A stretch of DNA of 64,000 bases from Arthrobacter echini (GTDB taxonomy: Bacteria; Actinomycetota; Actinomycetes; Actinomycetales; Micrococcaceae). The notes beneath the pieces were generated by a model. It had not been told where the DNA came from. It searched no databases and worked only from the letters and a program-made list of their open reading frames with translations. The position numbers and the translations under genes were made by a program. The stretch is from contig NZ_SSWH01000013.1 in assembly GCF_004803505.1 (NCBI RefSeq), positions 24,691-88,690 on the forward strand. Reading direction: 5' to 3'. How positions within the stretch are numbered: position 1 is the stretch's first letter; each line of letters starts with the position of its first letter. Below are positions 34,182-42,458 of this stretch, piece after piece.

Positions 34182-35057
34182 ATGATCACGCGTGTCACCC
34201 AGCAGACGATGCACTACGGGGTCCAGCGGTCCCTGCAGACCAATCTCGCACGGCTCGCCGAGCTCCAGGACAAGGCATCCAGCCAGCGTGCCATCACTCG
34301 GCCCTCGGACGATCCTGCTGCTGCCGCCGAGGCGATCCGCATACGCGCCGACCTCCGTGCGAACGAGCAGTACGGCCGGAACATCTCCAACGGCGAGGGG
34401 TGGCTGACCGAGCTCGACAATGCGATGACGACGTCGAAGCGGGCTCTGGACCGGGTTAACGAACTGACGCTGCAAGGCTCCAACTCGTCCCTTCCCCCGG
34501 CAGCCCGCGAGACGCTCGCTCTCGAGGTCCAGGCGCTGCGCGGCGAGCTCGGAGCGCAGGCGAACGCGAGCTACGCCGGCCGTTTCCTGTTCGCAGGCAA
34601 CGCCGACACGCCTGCCGCACTCACCCCGGAGCTGACCTTCGTGGGAGGAGGAACGGTGGAGCGCAGGATAGGCCCCGGGGAAACGGTCCGGGTGGATGCC
34701 GACGGAGCGTCCGTCTTCGGCAGTGGCCCCACCTCGGCTTTCGCTCTGCTGGACAGGATCGCCGCTGATCTGCGTGCCGGCAAGGACGTCTCGGTGCATC
34801 TGGCACCTCTGCAGCAACGCATCAGGGACGTCACGGCAGAGCACAGCACGATCGGTACCCGGCATGCCCGTCTGCTGAGCGCGAAGGACGGCATCGCCGA
34901 TGCAGCCCTCGCGCTCGAAGGACGACGCGCGGCCGTGGAGGATGTCGAGCTGGCCTCGGTGATCCTCGATCTCAGGATGCAGGAGACCGCCTACCAGGGA
35001 GCCCTGGCCGTTTCGGCGCGCGTGCTGCAGCCGTCCCTGCTGGATTTCCTCCGATGA
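34182..35057 (+). CDS. flgL: Hook-filament junction protein FlgL
   Basis: 291 residues. Starts MITRVTQQTMHYGVQRSLQT and has the flagellin-like N-terminal helix with the FlgL motif ITRPSDDPAAAAEAIRIRAD. A long helix (ARETLALEVQALRGELGAQA) and YAGRFLFAGNADTPAALT follow. The C-terminal helix has DVELASVILDLRMQETAYQG. Second junction protein, next to flagellin in the filament. Overlaps fliW by four bases. Confidence 0.96.
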   Translation: MITRVTQQTMHYGVQRSLQTNLARLAELQDKASSQRAITRPSDDPAAAAEAIRIRADLRANEQYGRNISNGEGWLTELDNAMTTSKRALDRVNELTLQGSNSSLPPAARETLALEVQALRGELGAQANASYAGRFLFAGNADTPAALTPELTFVGGGTVERRIGPGETVRVDADGASVFGSGPTSAFALLDRIAADLRAGKDVSVHLAPLQQRIRDVTAEHSTIGTRHARLLSAKDGIADAALALEGRRAAVEDVELASVILDLRMQETAYQGALAVSARVLQPSLLDFLR

Positions 35058-35422
35058 GGGCCACCTTCCTGAGCCCGCCCCCGGGGTTGGCTCCGCTGAC
35101 GGAGTTCCGGCTGGAGGAGGTCGGCGGGGCGCAGGGCCTGTTCACCCTGATCTCCACGGATCAGCCGGACGTGCGCCTGTTCCTCCTCGACGCCGCCAGC
35201 TACGTGCCCGAGTACCGTCCGCGCTTCTCCGCCGCTCAACGAGAGGTCCTCGGAGCGGATGTGCCCGACGCGCTCCTGTTCGTCGTCGCGAATCCCGGCA
35301 CAGGGGGCACGACCGTCAATCTCGCTGCCCCGATCGTGCTCGATCCCGCCACCGGACAGTGCGCCCAACTGATCCTCGAGGGCGACTACCCGCTGCGGGC
35401 ACCCCTGGCACAGGCTGCCTGA
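35054..35422 (+). CDS. fliW: Flagellar assembly factor FliW
   Basis: 122 residues, a short beta-rich protein: GLAPLTEFRLEEVGGAQGLF, TLISTDQPDVRLFLLDAASY, VPEYRPRFSAAQREVLGADV, LLFVVANP, then NLAAPIVLDPATGQCAQLIL. These match the FliW family. FliW binds CsrA allosterically and flagellin competitively, linking filament secretion to flagellin translation. Here csrA is 29 kb away at the other end of the locus. Last gene of its operon, with a long-stem terminator 11 bases downstream. Confidence 0.96.
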   Translation: MRATFLSPPPGLAPLTEFRLEEVGGAQGLFTLISTDQPDVRLFLLDAASYVPEYRPRFSAAQREVLGADVPDALLFVVANPGTGGTTVNLAAPIVLDPATGQCAQLILEGDYPLRAPLAQAA

Positions 35423-35433
35423 AGGTCCTTCAG

Positions 35434-35478
35434 ACGTAGAAGAACCGCCCGGACCGGTGCCGGGCGGTTCTTCTACGT
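35434..35478. terminator. Bidirectional terminator between fliW and the aldo/keto reductase
   Basis: A 19-bp perfect stem, ACGTAGAAGAACCGCCCGG against its complement, with loop ACCGGTG. Both arms give a U-rich side (TTCTTCTACGT), so it should stop transcription arriving from either direction. Confidence 0.9.
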
Positions 35479-35509
35479 CATACAGCGGGCTGCACCCGCC
35501 GAAAGCTGA

Positions 35510-36349
35510 TCAGGCGAAGTCGGAGGTCGCCGGATCTGCACCGATGCGGCCGTCGACGCCCTTGTCGAGGTTGTTGATAGCTTCGATGTCCTCGTCCTCG
35601 AGCTTGACGTCGAGCGACTCCCAGTTCTCGATGATCCGCGACTCGGTGACGGACTTCGGGATGACCACGTTGCCCAGCGCAAGGTGCCAGGCCAGTACCA
35701 CCTGCGCGGGAGTGGCGTTCCGCTTGCCGGCGATGTCCTGCAGCACGGCGTCGTCGAGCAGTCCCTTGCCGGAACCGATCGGCGAATATGCCTCGTGCAG
35801 GATGCCCTTCTCGGCCTCGAAGGCACGGAGCTCCGACTGGTTGAAGTACGGGTGTGTCTCCACCTGGTGGATCGCGGGTGTCACGCCGGTCTCGCGGATG
35901 ATCTCACTGAGGGTCTCGAGGGTGAAGTTGGAGACACCGATGCTGCGCACGCGACCCTGCTTCTGCAGTTCGATCAGCGCCTTCCACGAATCCAGGTACT
36001 TGTGCTGCTTGGGCTGCAGCCAGTGGATCAGGTACAGATCGAGGGTTTCCAGTCCGAGGAGGTCCATCGAGGACTCGAACGCCTTGAGGGTGCTCTCGTA
36101 GCCCTGGTCCGCGTTCCACAGCTTGGTGGTGATGAACAGGTCGTCCGGGCTGAGCCCGGACGAGGCGATGGCGCGGCCCACGCCTGCCTCGTTCCCGTAG
36201 ATCTTCGCGGTGTCGATGTGGCGGTACCCGGTCCTGAACGCCTTGCCCACGACATCCTCGGCAACTTTGTCCTCGACCTGCCAGACTCCGTACCCGAGCT
36301 GGGGAATGGTGTGGCCGTCATTGAACGTGAGGTGCGGTGATGTAGTCAT
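35510..36349 (-). CDS. Aldo/keto reductase
   Basis: 279 residues from the ATG at 36349 (MTTSPHLTFNDGHTIPQLGY). NADPH-dependent carbonyl reductase of the (beta/alpha)8 type. The catalytic tetrad is visible: Asp and Tyr in GYRHIDTAKIYGNEAGVGRA, Lys in FITTKLWNADQG, His in LYLIHWLQPKQ. Cofactor region VVIPKSVTESRIIENWESLD is normal. Closest in pattern to 2,5-diketo-gluconate/glyoxal reductases; the substrate cannot be told. The Shine-Dalgarno is weak, and the terminator of the upstream gene ends only about 25 bases before the start. Confidence 0.95.
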   Translation of the reverse strand: MTTSPHLTFNDGHTIPQLGYGVWQVEDKVAEDVVGKAFRTGYRHIDTAKIYGNEAGVGRAIASSGLSPDDLFITTKLWNADQGYESTLKAFESSMDLLGLETLDLYLIHWLQPKQHKYLDSWKALIELQKQGRVRSIGVSNFTLETLSEIIRETGVTPAIHQVETHPYFNQSELRAFEAEKGILHEAYSPIGSGKGLLDDAVLQDIAGKRNATPAQVVLAWHLALGNVVIPKSVTESRIIENWESLDVKLEDEDIEAINNLDKGVDGRIGADPATSDFA

Positions 36350-36374
36350 ACTGGCGGGAACCACCGGTACTGCC

Positions 36375-36423
36375 GAATTATTTCTGCCGGCCGGCGTAGC
36401 ACGGCGGCCGGCAGAAATAATTC
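36375..36423 (-). terminator. Terminator after the PepSY lipoprotein gene
   Basis: GAATTATTTCTGCCGGCCG and its exact complement form a 19-bp stem around an 11-base loop, three bases beyond the stop codon at 36427. Read on the minus strand it ends in AAATAATTC rather than a pure U-run, so efficiency is uncertain. Confidence 0.75.
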
Positions 36424-36426
36424 GGG

Positions 36427-37179
36427 TCAGTCGTCCGAATCCGCCTGGTTCTCGACGACGGTACCGGTGGCGGCATCGAGCTGAATCGAGTACTTCACGT
36501 CGGAGGGATCGAGCACGTCCGCTTCCCACACCGTCACGCCCTGCTTGCTGTCCAGCTCGAGCTCCGTGATCCGGCCCTCGGGAATGACCGTGAGGATCTT
36601 GTCCACGGCGTCCTCGTAGTCCAGCTCGGCCGCCTGCAGACGGGCGAGGTTCTTGTCCCGGTCCTCCACGTCCTCGTCCGTCACCTCCGGCCCGGTGGTG
36701 ATCTGCGTGCCGTCAGCCGAGAGCTCCATCTCCTGTTCGGAGCCGTCCTGCGTCACCACGTCGACCTCCCAGGCCGTCCCGCCGGCCTCACTCTCGATGG
36801 AGATGAGCGCCCCTCCCGGGAGCGCAGCGAGCGCCGTCCGCCCGGCCTGGACGAGGTCGTCCGCCCCGGAACCGGGAGCGGCGATCCCATCGGACGCCGT
36901 CGAGCTGGTCGTGGGAGAGGATGTCGCCGAAGGGGAGGGCGTCGGCGTGGCACTCCCCGTGCCCAGCGCGCTCGCCTCGGGGGATGCGGACATGCCCGTT
37001 TCAGGGGACTCGGAGGCCTCGGCACTGAGCGAAACGGCGGACGAGGGCTCGACGGCCGGGGCCGACTCGCCGGCTGCGGTGTCGGTGTCCGCTGTGGTGC
37101 AGCCCGCGAGGGCGAGCAGCGCCGCTGTCGCGAGCGGCAGCAGCGTGTACCTGGGTCGCGGTGAGCGGGATGATGTCAT
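36427..37179 (-). CDS. Exported PepSY-domain lipoprotein
   Basis: 250 residues from the ATG at 37179, with GGAGG five bases upstream. Signal peptide with lipobox LLALAGC (LLPLATAALLALAGCTTADT). A Ser/Thr/Ala/Pro-rich linker of about 90 residues follows. Then come two PepSY repeats: QAGRTALAALPGGALISIES with AWEVDVVTQDGSEQEMELSA, and YEDAVDKILTVIPEGRITEL with VWEADVLDPSDVKYSIQLDA. PepSY domains often modulate proteases or bind peptides at the cell surface; no specific function can be assigned. It has its own terminator. Confidence 0.88.
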   Translation of the reverse strand: MTSSRSPRPRYTLLPLATAALLALAGCTTADTDTAAGESAPAVEPSSAVSLSAEASESPETGMSASPEASALGTGSATPTPSPSATSSPTTSSTASDGIAAPGSGADDLVQAGRTALAALPGGALISIESEAGGTAWEVDVVTQDGSEQEMELSADGTQITTGPEVTDEDVEDRDKNLARLQAAELDYEDAVDKILTVIPEGRITELELDSKQGVTVWEADVLDPSDVKYSIQLDAATGTVVENQADSDD

Positions 37180-37282
37180 GGTGTCCTCCGGGAGCAGTGG
37201 GTGGAAGCGCGATCCTGTTGCAGCTCCCATCCTTGCCCGGCATCCCGGATTCAGCAACGGGCGCTCTCACAGTTGCAGCGGA

Positions 37283-37822
37283 TCAGAAGATCGCCGCCAG
37301 CGCGCGCTCGGCCTCCTCGACGTCGTCGAACACCAGTTGGGCCCGACGTCGGACACTGTCCAGCCCCGCTGAGGTCACATCCCATCGCTCGCCGTCGAGT
37401 CGGGTCATCGCGGCGGCCTCGGCCGTGGTCGCCAGGGCGTTTCCCGCACGGGACAGGGCCCGGTGCACCTGCAGGAGGGCGCCGGGAATGTCGAGCCCGG
37501 TACTGGGTGACGAGGACTGAGCACTCACGCAGACCCTTCGGACCCGTGGCAGCAGGCCACCGAGCTGATCGGCGACCACGACGAGTTCGTTGTAGAGGGC
37601 GTCGTCCTCGGTTCCCTCGAGGATCTGGTGGTACCGGTCCAGCCCACGTCGGAAGCGGTCATGGGCACGCCGCCACACCCCGGTGCCCAGCTCGGCGTCA
37701 TCCCTGCGGCCCTGCCTCGCTGCGGCGAAGAATGCTGCCACCGCTACAGGTTCTGATCCGGCGCGAAGGGACCGGCCGGCTGCAGTTCGGTCATGACGCA
37801 ACAACAAGAAGCCCCACACCAC
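37283..37822 (-). CDS. Hypothetical helical protein
   Basis: 179 residues, no recognised domain, signal or membrane segment beyond a short hydrophobic start (MVWGFLLL). Mainly helical, with RRAHDRFRRGLDRYHQILEG, ALYNELVVVADQLGGLLPRV and LLQVHRALSRAGNALATTAE, and a final stretch RRRAQLVFDDVEEAERALAA. The composition suggests a small helix bundle. The start is the first in-frame ATG and may be too early. Lies between the PepSY gene and a DUF2945 gene on the same strand, with no overlap to either. Confidence 0.7.
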   Translation of the reverse strand: MVWGFLLLRHDRTAAGRSLRAGSEPVAVAAFFAAARQGRRDDAELGTGVWRRAHDRFRRGLDRYHQILEGTEDDALYNELVVVADQLGGLLPRVRRVCVSAQSSSPSTGLDIPGALLQVHRALSRAGNALATTAEAAAMTRLDGERWDVTSAGLDSVRRRAQLVFDDVEEAERALAAIF

Positions 37823-37838
37823 CCGCGCGGAGAACGGC

Positions 37839-38054
37839 TCACTCGTCGACCAGCCGTAGAGCTCCGCCCTTGTGGGCAGCGACGTGATCGGTCCTGTCGC
37901 TCTTGATCTCGTACTGTGGATCGTCCTCCGACGCGCGGCGCGTGTGGCCCTTGTAATCGAAGTCCTCCGTGTGGACCCTCGTCACCCTGCCCGAGACGTG
38001 GCCGGCCTCCGAGTTCCAGGTGACATGATCACCGACGCCGAATCGATCGGCCAT
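37839..38054 (-). CDS. DUF2945 (Tudor-like, HVA1 family) small protein
   Basis: 71 residues. The pattern RFGVGDHVTWNSEAGHVSGR and VTRVHTEDFDYKGHTRRASE, then DDPQYEIKSDRTDHVAAHKG and ALRLVDE, is the DUF2945 family with its K-tail motif. Members are small SH3/Tudor-like proteins of unknown role, common in soil actinobacteria. 12 bases from ybdD's stop. Confidence 0.9.
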   Translation of the reverse strand: MADRFGVGDHVTWNSEAGHVSGRVTRVHTEDFDYKGHTRRASEDDPQYEIKSDRTDHVAAHKGGALRLVDE

Positions 38055-38066
38055 GTCGACTCCTTC

Positions 38067-38276
38067 CTAGCAGCAGCGCCCTTCCGGATTCGCCTCCTGG
38101 CGATCGGTCCTGTCCCGCCAGAACTCGCGCTCGTTCATGGGCCGACCGTCGGCATGGCTGCGCTCGTGATGGTCGAGGTACGCCTGGTAGGCGTTCTCCC
38201 CCATGACACCCTTGAAGATCCATACCAGTTCACGCGCGGTGTCACAGGCGCGGTGCAGTACCTGCGGCACGGTCAT
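38067..38276 (-). CDS. YbdD/YjiX family protein, CstA partner
   Basis: 69 residues: VPQVLHRACDTARELVWIFK, GVMGENAYQAYLDHHERSHA, DGRPMNEREFWRDRTDRQEA. The MGE..Y..Y..H......M...EF.R.R pattern is typical. YbdD is the small cytosolic protein required for CstA/BtsT-type pyruvate transporters. Start shares one base with the cstA stop (TGATG), a strong sign of coupled synthesis. Ends with a Cys pair (GRCC). Confidence 0.93.
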   Translation of the reverse strand: MTVPQVLHRACDTARELVWIFKGVMGENAYQAYLDHHERSHADGRPMNEREFWRDRTDRQEANPEGRCC

Positions 38277-40552
38277 CAGTGCCCCGACCTCGCCGGTCGC
38301 CTCGCCGGTTCGACGGCGGCCCACTGCTGCTGCAGCTCCTTCTCGGCGGGCGTGGTGACCAGACCGGAGGGAGCGAAGATCCGCGACGCCACGGGGGCGT
38401 CCTCCGTTTCCGTGCCTCCACCGTTCCGGTAGGCCTTGATGGTGGCGATGATGGCCGAGGCGATCACGATGATGGACAGCACCACGAACACGATGGACAG
38501 TGTGCCCTGGATGACGGTGTTGCGCACCACCGCCTCCATGGCTTCCACGCTCTGTGCGGTGCCGAAGCTCTGCTCGCCCGCGTCGAGGGCGTCGCGGAAG
38601 GCCGCGTTCTGTGCCCAGTAGCCGATGGCCGGCACGGGGGAGAAGATCTTCAGGAACGACGCCGTGATGGTCACCACCGCGGCGAAGGCGAGCGGCAGGG
38701 CCGGGATCCACAGGACCCTGAAGAGTCCGCGCTTGGCACAGATGGCCATGCAGACCGCGAGCGCGATGGCCGCGAGCAGCTGGTTGGCGATGCCGAAGAG
38801 CGGGAACAGGGTGTTGATACCACCGAGCGGATCGGTGACGCCCATGATGAGGATCGCTCCCCAGCCGGCCACCATGATGGCCGTACAGATCCAGGCGCCG
38901 ATCCGCCACGACGTATCGCGGAAGCGGGGCACGAAGTTGCCGATGCTGTCCTGGAGCATGAAGCGCGCAACGCGCGTTCCGGCGTCGACCGCCGTGAGGA
39001 TGAACAGTGCCTCGAACATGATGGCGAAGTGGTACCAGAAGGCCATCATGCCGGCACCACCGAAGACGCCCTGCATGATCTGGGCGATGCCGACGGCGAG
39101 GGTCGGGGCGCCTCCTGTCCGGGAGACGATCGACTCCTCACCGACGTTCGAGGCCAGCGTGCTGAGGGTGTCCGGGGCGAGATCGACCCCGGTCAGACCG
39201 AGACCGTTGACGAAGGCCACGGCCCCCTCGATGGTGCCGCCGGTAGCAGCTCCCGAGGAGTTCATGGCGAAGTAGATGCCGCGATCGATGGACAGCGCCG
39301 CGACGAGGGCCATGATCGCCACGAAGGACTCCATGAGCATGCCGCCGTAGCCGATGAAGCGGCTCTGGCGTTCCTTCTCGAGCATCTTCGGGGTGGTCCC
39401 GGACGCGATCAGGGCATGGAACCCGGACAGCGCCCCGCAGGCGATGGTCACGAAGAGGAAGGGGAAGAGCGTGCCGGGGACCACCGGACCGGTGCCGGTG
39501 CTCGCGAACTCGGTGACAGCCGGCACGTTGATCTCGGGACGCGTGATGACGATGGCGACGGCGAGCATGCCGATGGTGCCGATCTTCATGAAGGTCGACA
39601 GGTAGTCGCGCGGTGCGAGGAGGAGCCAGACGGGCAGGATCGCGGCGATGAAGCCGTAGATGATGATGCCCCAGGCGATCGTGGTGCGATCCAGTGTGAA
39701 CAGCTCGGTGCCCCAGGCGGTGTCCGCGATCCAGCCGCCGCCGATGATCGCGAGCAGCAGCAGGACGAAGCCGATGAGCGAGACCTCCGTGACCCGGCCG
39801 GGACGCAGGTAGCGCAGGTACACACCCATGAACAGGGCGATGGGGATGGTCATCGAGACGGAGAAGACGCCCCACGGGCTCTCACCGAGTGCGTTGACGA
39901 CGACGAGGGCGAGGATCGCGACGATGATGATCATGATCGTCAGGGTCGCGATGAGAGCAGCGGTACCGCCGATCACGCCGAGCTCCTCGCGCGCCATCTG
40001 GCCGAGGGAGCGTCCACCGCGGCGCATCGAGAAGAAGAGCACCAGATAGTCCTGGACGGCTCCGGCGAAGATGACGCCGACGATGATCCAGACCGTGCCC
40101 GGCAGATACCCCATCTGTGCTGCCAGCACGGGGCCGACCAGCGGACCGGCACCGGCGATCGCAGCGAAGTGATGCCCGAAGAGCACCCGGCGATCCGTGG
40201 CCGCGTAGTCCTTGCCATCCGCCCTGTACTCGGCCGGTGTAGCCCGGCGGTCATCGGGCTTGAGCAGATTGCGCTCGATGAACTTGGAGTAGAAGCGGTA
40301 GGCGATCAGGTAGGTACAGACCGCGGCGAACACGAACCAGATGGCGTTCACGGTCTCGCCGCGCACGACGGCGAGGATGGTCCAGGCGACGCCGCCGAGG
40401 AGGGCGATGGCGATCCAGAGGACGATCTTCATCGGCGTCCAGTGGCGCTCCTCCGCCTCGGCCCGCTGCGGGTCGACGGCGACCGGCGGCAACGCCGGAT
40501 CCGTCGCGAGCACCGGGTCCTGCCGATGCGACCCGCCCTGCTGCTTGCTCAT
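38276..40552 (-). CDS. cstA: Carbon starvation protein CstA (pyruvate/peptide transporter)
   Basis: 758 residues, about 18 hydrophobic segments. The CstA core starts at YRFYSKFIERNLLKPDDRRA and continues with PAEYRADGKDYAATDRRVLF, GHHFAAIAGAGPLVGPVLAA and the DYLVLFFSMRRGGRSLGQMA loop. In other bacteria CstA imports pyruvate and contributes to peptide use, and is induced when carbon runs low. Downstream ybdD supplies its partner. The 208-base upstream gap contains no promoter I can define with confidence. Confidence 0.97.
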   Translation of the reverse strand: MSKQQGGSHRQDPVLATDPALPPVAVDPQRAEAEERHWTPMKIVLWIAIALLGGVAWTILAVVRGETVNAIWFVFAAVCTYLIAYRFYSKFIERNLLKPDDRRATPAEYRADGKDYAATDRRVLFGHHFAAIAGAGPLVGPVLAAQMGYLPGTVWIIVGVIFAGAVQDYLVLFFSMRRGGRSLGQMAREELGVIGGTAALIATLTIMIIIVAILALVVVNALGESPWGVFSVSMTIPIALFMGVYLRYLRPGRVTEVSLIGFVLLLLAIIGGGWIADTAWGTELFTLDRTTIAWGIIIYGFIAAILPVWLLLAPRDYLSTFMKIGTIGMLAVAIVITRPEINVPAVTEFASTGTGPVVPGTLFPFLFVTIACGALSGFHALIASGTTPKMLEKERQSRFIGYGGMLMESFVAIMALVAALSIDRGIYFAMNSSGAATGGTIEGAVAFVNGLGLTGVDLAPDTLSTLASNVGEESIVSRTGGAPTLAVGIAQIMQGVFGGAGMMAFWYHFAIMFEALFILTAVDAGTRVARFMLQDSIGNFVPRFRDTSWRIGAWICTAIMVAGWGAILIMGVTDPLGGINTLFPLFGIANQLLAAIALAVCMAICAKRGLFRVLWIPALPLAFAAVVTITASFLKIFSPVPAIGYWAQNAAFRDALDAGEQSFGTAQSVEAMEAVVRNTVIQGTLSIVFVVLSIIVIASAIIATIKAYRNGGGTETEDAPVASRIFAPSGLVTTPAEKELQQQWAAVEPARRPARSGH

Positions 40553-40693
40553 GATGCTCCTCGAGTGCGAAAGAGTGATGCACTCGAAGATAGCAACGTG
40601 GTGAGGTGTACGTCACACGGCGTTACCCTCCGATCGGAGTGTTGCGCCGAACGCCGGCGTCCGTGCGCCCAGTGGCACCCTGCAGTCCCGCGT

Positions 40694-40730
40694 CGGCCCC
40701 GCTGCGGGCGGGAGCGCCGCAGCGGGGCCG
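40694..40730 (-). terminator. Hairpin between the acidic protein gene and cstA
   Basis: CGGCCCCGCTGCGG pairs perfectly with CCGCAGCGGGGCCG (14 bp) around a nine-base loop. It lies about 30 bases after the stop of the upstream minus-strand gene. Confidence 0.75.
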
Positions 40731-40760
40731 CCGGCTGATCTACTGCATATCGACTACGGC

Positions 40761-40991
40761 CTACTTCGCGTCGTCGTCGAGGACGGCCGGCGGCTCGTCG
40801 TCGTTCGCGTTCATCCCCTCGCTGATGCTCGAGTGGCTCCTGGTGCGGGGATCCGCCGGCTCGTCGGCGTCGTCCGTCGGTCCGTTGTCGACGCCGTCTG
40901 GCACCTGATCCGCGAGATTCTCGGTGAGGTTGTCCGCCGCCCGCTCGAGGCCGCTCTCGTGATCGTCGTATTCGTTCTCCCTGGTCGCCAT
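40761..40991 (-). CDS. Small acidic hypothetical protein
   Basis: 76 residues from the ATG at 40991, preceded by GGAAGGA at six bases. Very acidic and disordered-looking: MATRENEYDDHESGLERAAD, NLTENLADQVPDGVDNGPTD, DDADEPADP, ending in DDDAK. No family recognised. Asp/Glu/Asn-rich small proteins of this kind are frequent in Micrococcaceae and are sometimes stress-related, but nothing here proves that. Has its own terminator. Confidence 0.65.
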   Translation of the reverse strand: MATRENEYDDHESGLERAADNLTENLADQVPDGVDNGPTDDADEPADPRTRSHSSISEGMNANDDEPPAVLDDDAK

Positions 40992-41072
40992 GGGGCGTCC
41001 TTCCTCTCGACTGTCCTGCCAGCCTTCCACAGCGGTCCCCGTTCCGGCACCGGGTCCGCTCCCCCGCGGGTG

Positions 41073-42044
41073 TCAGAGCCTGAGCAGGATCTTGCCGGTA
41101 TGCTCTCCCGCGTCGAAATAGGTGTGGGCCTGTGCAACCTCGTCCAGGTCGTAGACGCGGTCCACGAACGGCCGGACGAGCCCCGCCGTGACCCACGGCC
41201 AGACGCTGTCCCGGACCGCTGCCATAATGGCGGACTTCTCGGCGACCGGCCGGGATCTCAGCGTGGTCCCGGCGACGCTCGCCCGCCTCGCCATGAGCGC
41301 ACCCAGATCGAGCTCGGCGCGCGCACCGCCCTGCAGCCCGATGACCACCAGGCGTCCGTCGGTCGCCAGCGCTGCGATGTTGCGTGCGAGGTACTTCGCG
41401 CCGACGACGTCGAGGATCACATCGGCGCCTCGGCCGTCAGTCGCCAGCGAGAGCTGCTCCACGAAGTCCTGCTCGCGGTAGTTGATGAGCGTGTGTACGC
41501 CGAGTGAGCGCGCGACGTCGAGCTTCGCCTCGGAGCCGGCGGTGACGTGCGGTACGGCTCCCAGGGCCAGGCTCAGCTGGATGGCCATGACCCCGATGCC
41601 ACCGGAGGCACCGTGGATCAGGACGTTCTCGCCCTCGGTGAGATTCGCCTGCAGCACGAGATTCGACCACACCGTTGCGGCCGTCTCAGGAAGCCCGGCA
41701 GCCTCGACGAGGTCCACGCCGTCGGGCGCCGGGATCACCTGCCCGGCAGGCACGGCGACCTGCTGCGCATACCCGCCACCGGCGAGGAGTGCGACGACGG
41801 CGTCCCCTTCCCGGAAGGAGGACCCGTTCGGGGCGGAGACGTACCCGGAGACCTCGAGCCCCGGAATCGTCGACGCACCCGCGGGCGGCGGATACAGGCC
41901 CCTGCGCTGCTGCACGTCGGCGCGGTTCAGGCCGGCGGCGGCGACGTCGATGAGCACCTCACCGGCGCCCGGGACAGGATCGTCGACGTCCTGCACGGAG
42001 AGCACTTCCGGGCCTCCCGCACCCTCGATCACCACTGCGCGCAT
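41073..42044 (-). CDS. NAD(P)H-quinone oxidoreductase, PIG3-like (zinc-free MDR)
   Basis: 323 residues. Starts MRAVVIEGAGGPEVLSVQDV and has the GroES-like N-terminal domain with DVAAAGLNRADVQQRRGLYP. The Rossmann domain has HGASGGIGVMAIQLSLALGA and NYREQDFVEQL. VGAKYLARNIAALATDGRLV and FVDRVYDLDEVAQAHTYFDA finish the fold. No zinc-binding Cys cluster, as in quinone reductases. Reduces quinones or enals with NADPH. It stands alone; the next plus-strand gene is tRNA-Ser. Confidence 0.94.
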   Translation of the reverse strand: MRAVVIEGAGGPEVLSVQDVDDPVPGAGEVLIDVAAAGLNRADVQQRRGLYPPPAGASTIPGLEVSGYVSAPNGSSFREGDAVVALLAGGGYAQQVAVPAGQVIPAPDGVDLVEAAGLPETAATVWSNLVLQANLTEGENVLIHGASGGIGVMAIQLSLALGAVPHVTAGSEAKLDVARSLGVHTLINYREQDFVEQLSLATDGRGADVILDVVGAKYLARNIAALATDGRLVVIGLQGGARAELDLGALMARRASVAGTTLRSRPVAEKSAIMAAVRDSVWPWVTAGLVRPFVDRVYDLDEVAQAHTYFDAGEHTGKILLRL

Positions 42045-42105
42045 GCCTGGTCCTCCCGCTGTAGGTATTTGGGCCTCCCTCGCCCGTCATGGAACACTGG
42101 GCGCG

Positions 42106-42193
42106 GGAAGGTTGTCCGAGCGGCCGAAGGAGCTGGTCTTGAAAACCAGTGGGCGGTAACCCCGTCTCAAGGGTTCGAATCCCTTACCTTCCG
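42106..42193 (+). tRNA. tRNA-Ser (anticodon TGA)
   Basis: Class II tRNA with a long variable arm. Acceptor GGAAGGT pairs with ACCTTCC, anticodon arm CTGGT-CTTGAAA-ACCAG gives TGA, variable arm GGGCGGTAACCCCGTCTC, T-arm AGGGTTCGAATCCCT. A possible weak promoter (TTGGGC, 18 bases, AACACT) ends at 42098. Confidence 0.96.
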
Positions 42194-42198
42194 CACCC

Positions 42199-42227
42199 GA
42201 GGAGGTTCCGCGCTGCGGGACCTCCTC
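42199..42227 (+). terminator. Hairpin after tRNA-Ser(TGA)
   Basis: GAGGAGGTTCCGC and GCGGGACCTCCTC pair with one mismatch around GCT, five bases after the tRNA. The rest of 42228-42458, up to the secreted nuclease gene, shows no further gene. Confidence 0.7.
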
Positions 42228-42458
42228 CTGCGTCCCACCGAAGTCCGGTTGGGCCCTCCGCCGACTGATCCTGCCCTCCCGATCCGCCTCCTCAGACTAT
42301 CGCGGGTTCCCATACCACCGCGGATCTGGTTTGCTTCTCCCGGGGATGGAAATGTCGCCTGCGTCACACAGGCTGCATTCACCACGACGCCCACCCACCA
42401 GGGTCGGCGGGATCAGCTCGCGGTCGCTCACGACCCCGGTCAAGGAGACATCGAACGG

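Noticed and set aside
40553..40640. Possible CRP/GlxR-type site upstream of cstA (TGTGACGTACACC on the minus strand)
   Set aside because: Only one half-site matches TGTGA-N6-TCACA; the second half is displaced, so it cannot be separated from chance.
38279..40738. Very long plus-strand open frame (819 codons) opposite cstA
   Set aside because: Low-complexity Asp/Glu/His/Gly-rich translation, a typical antisense shadow of a GC-rich membrane-protein gene; cstA on the minus strand has all family motifs.
42228..42458. Phosphate (PHO) box before the secreted nuclease/nucleotidase
   Set aside because: No clear GTTCACC-type direct repeats with 11-base spacing could be found by eye.
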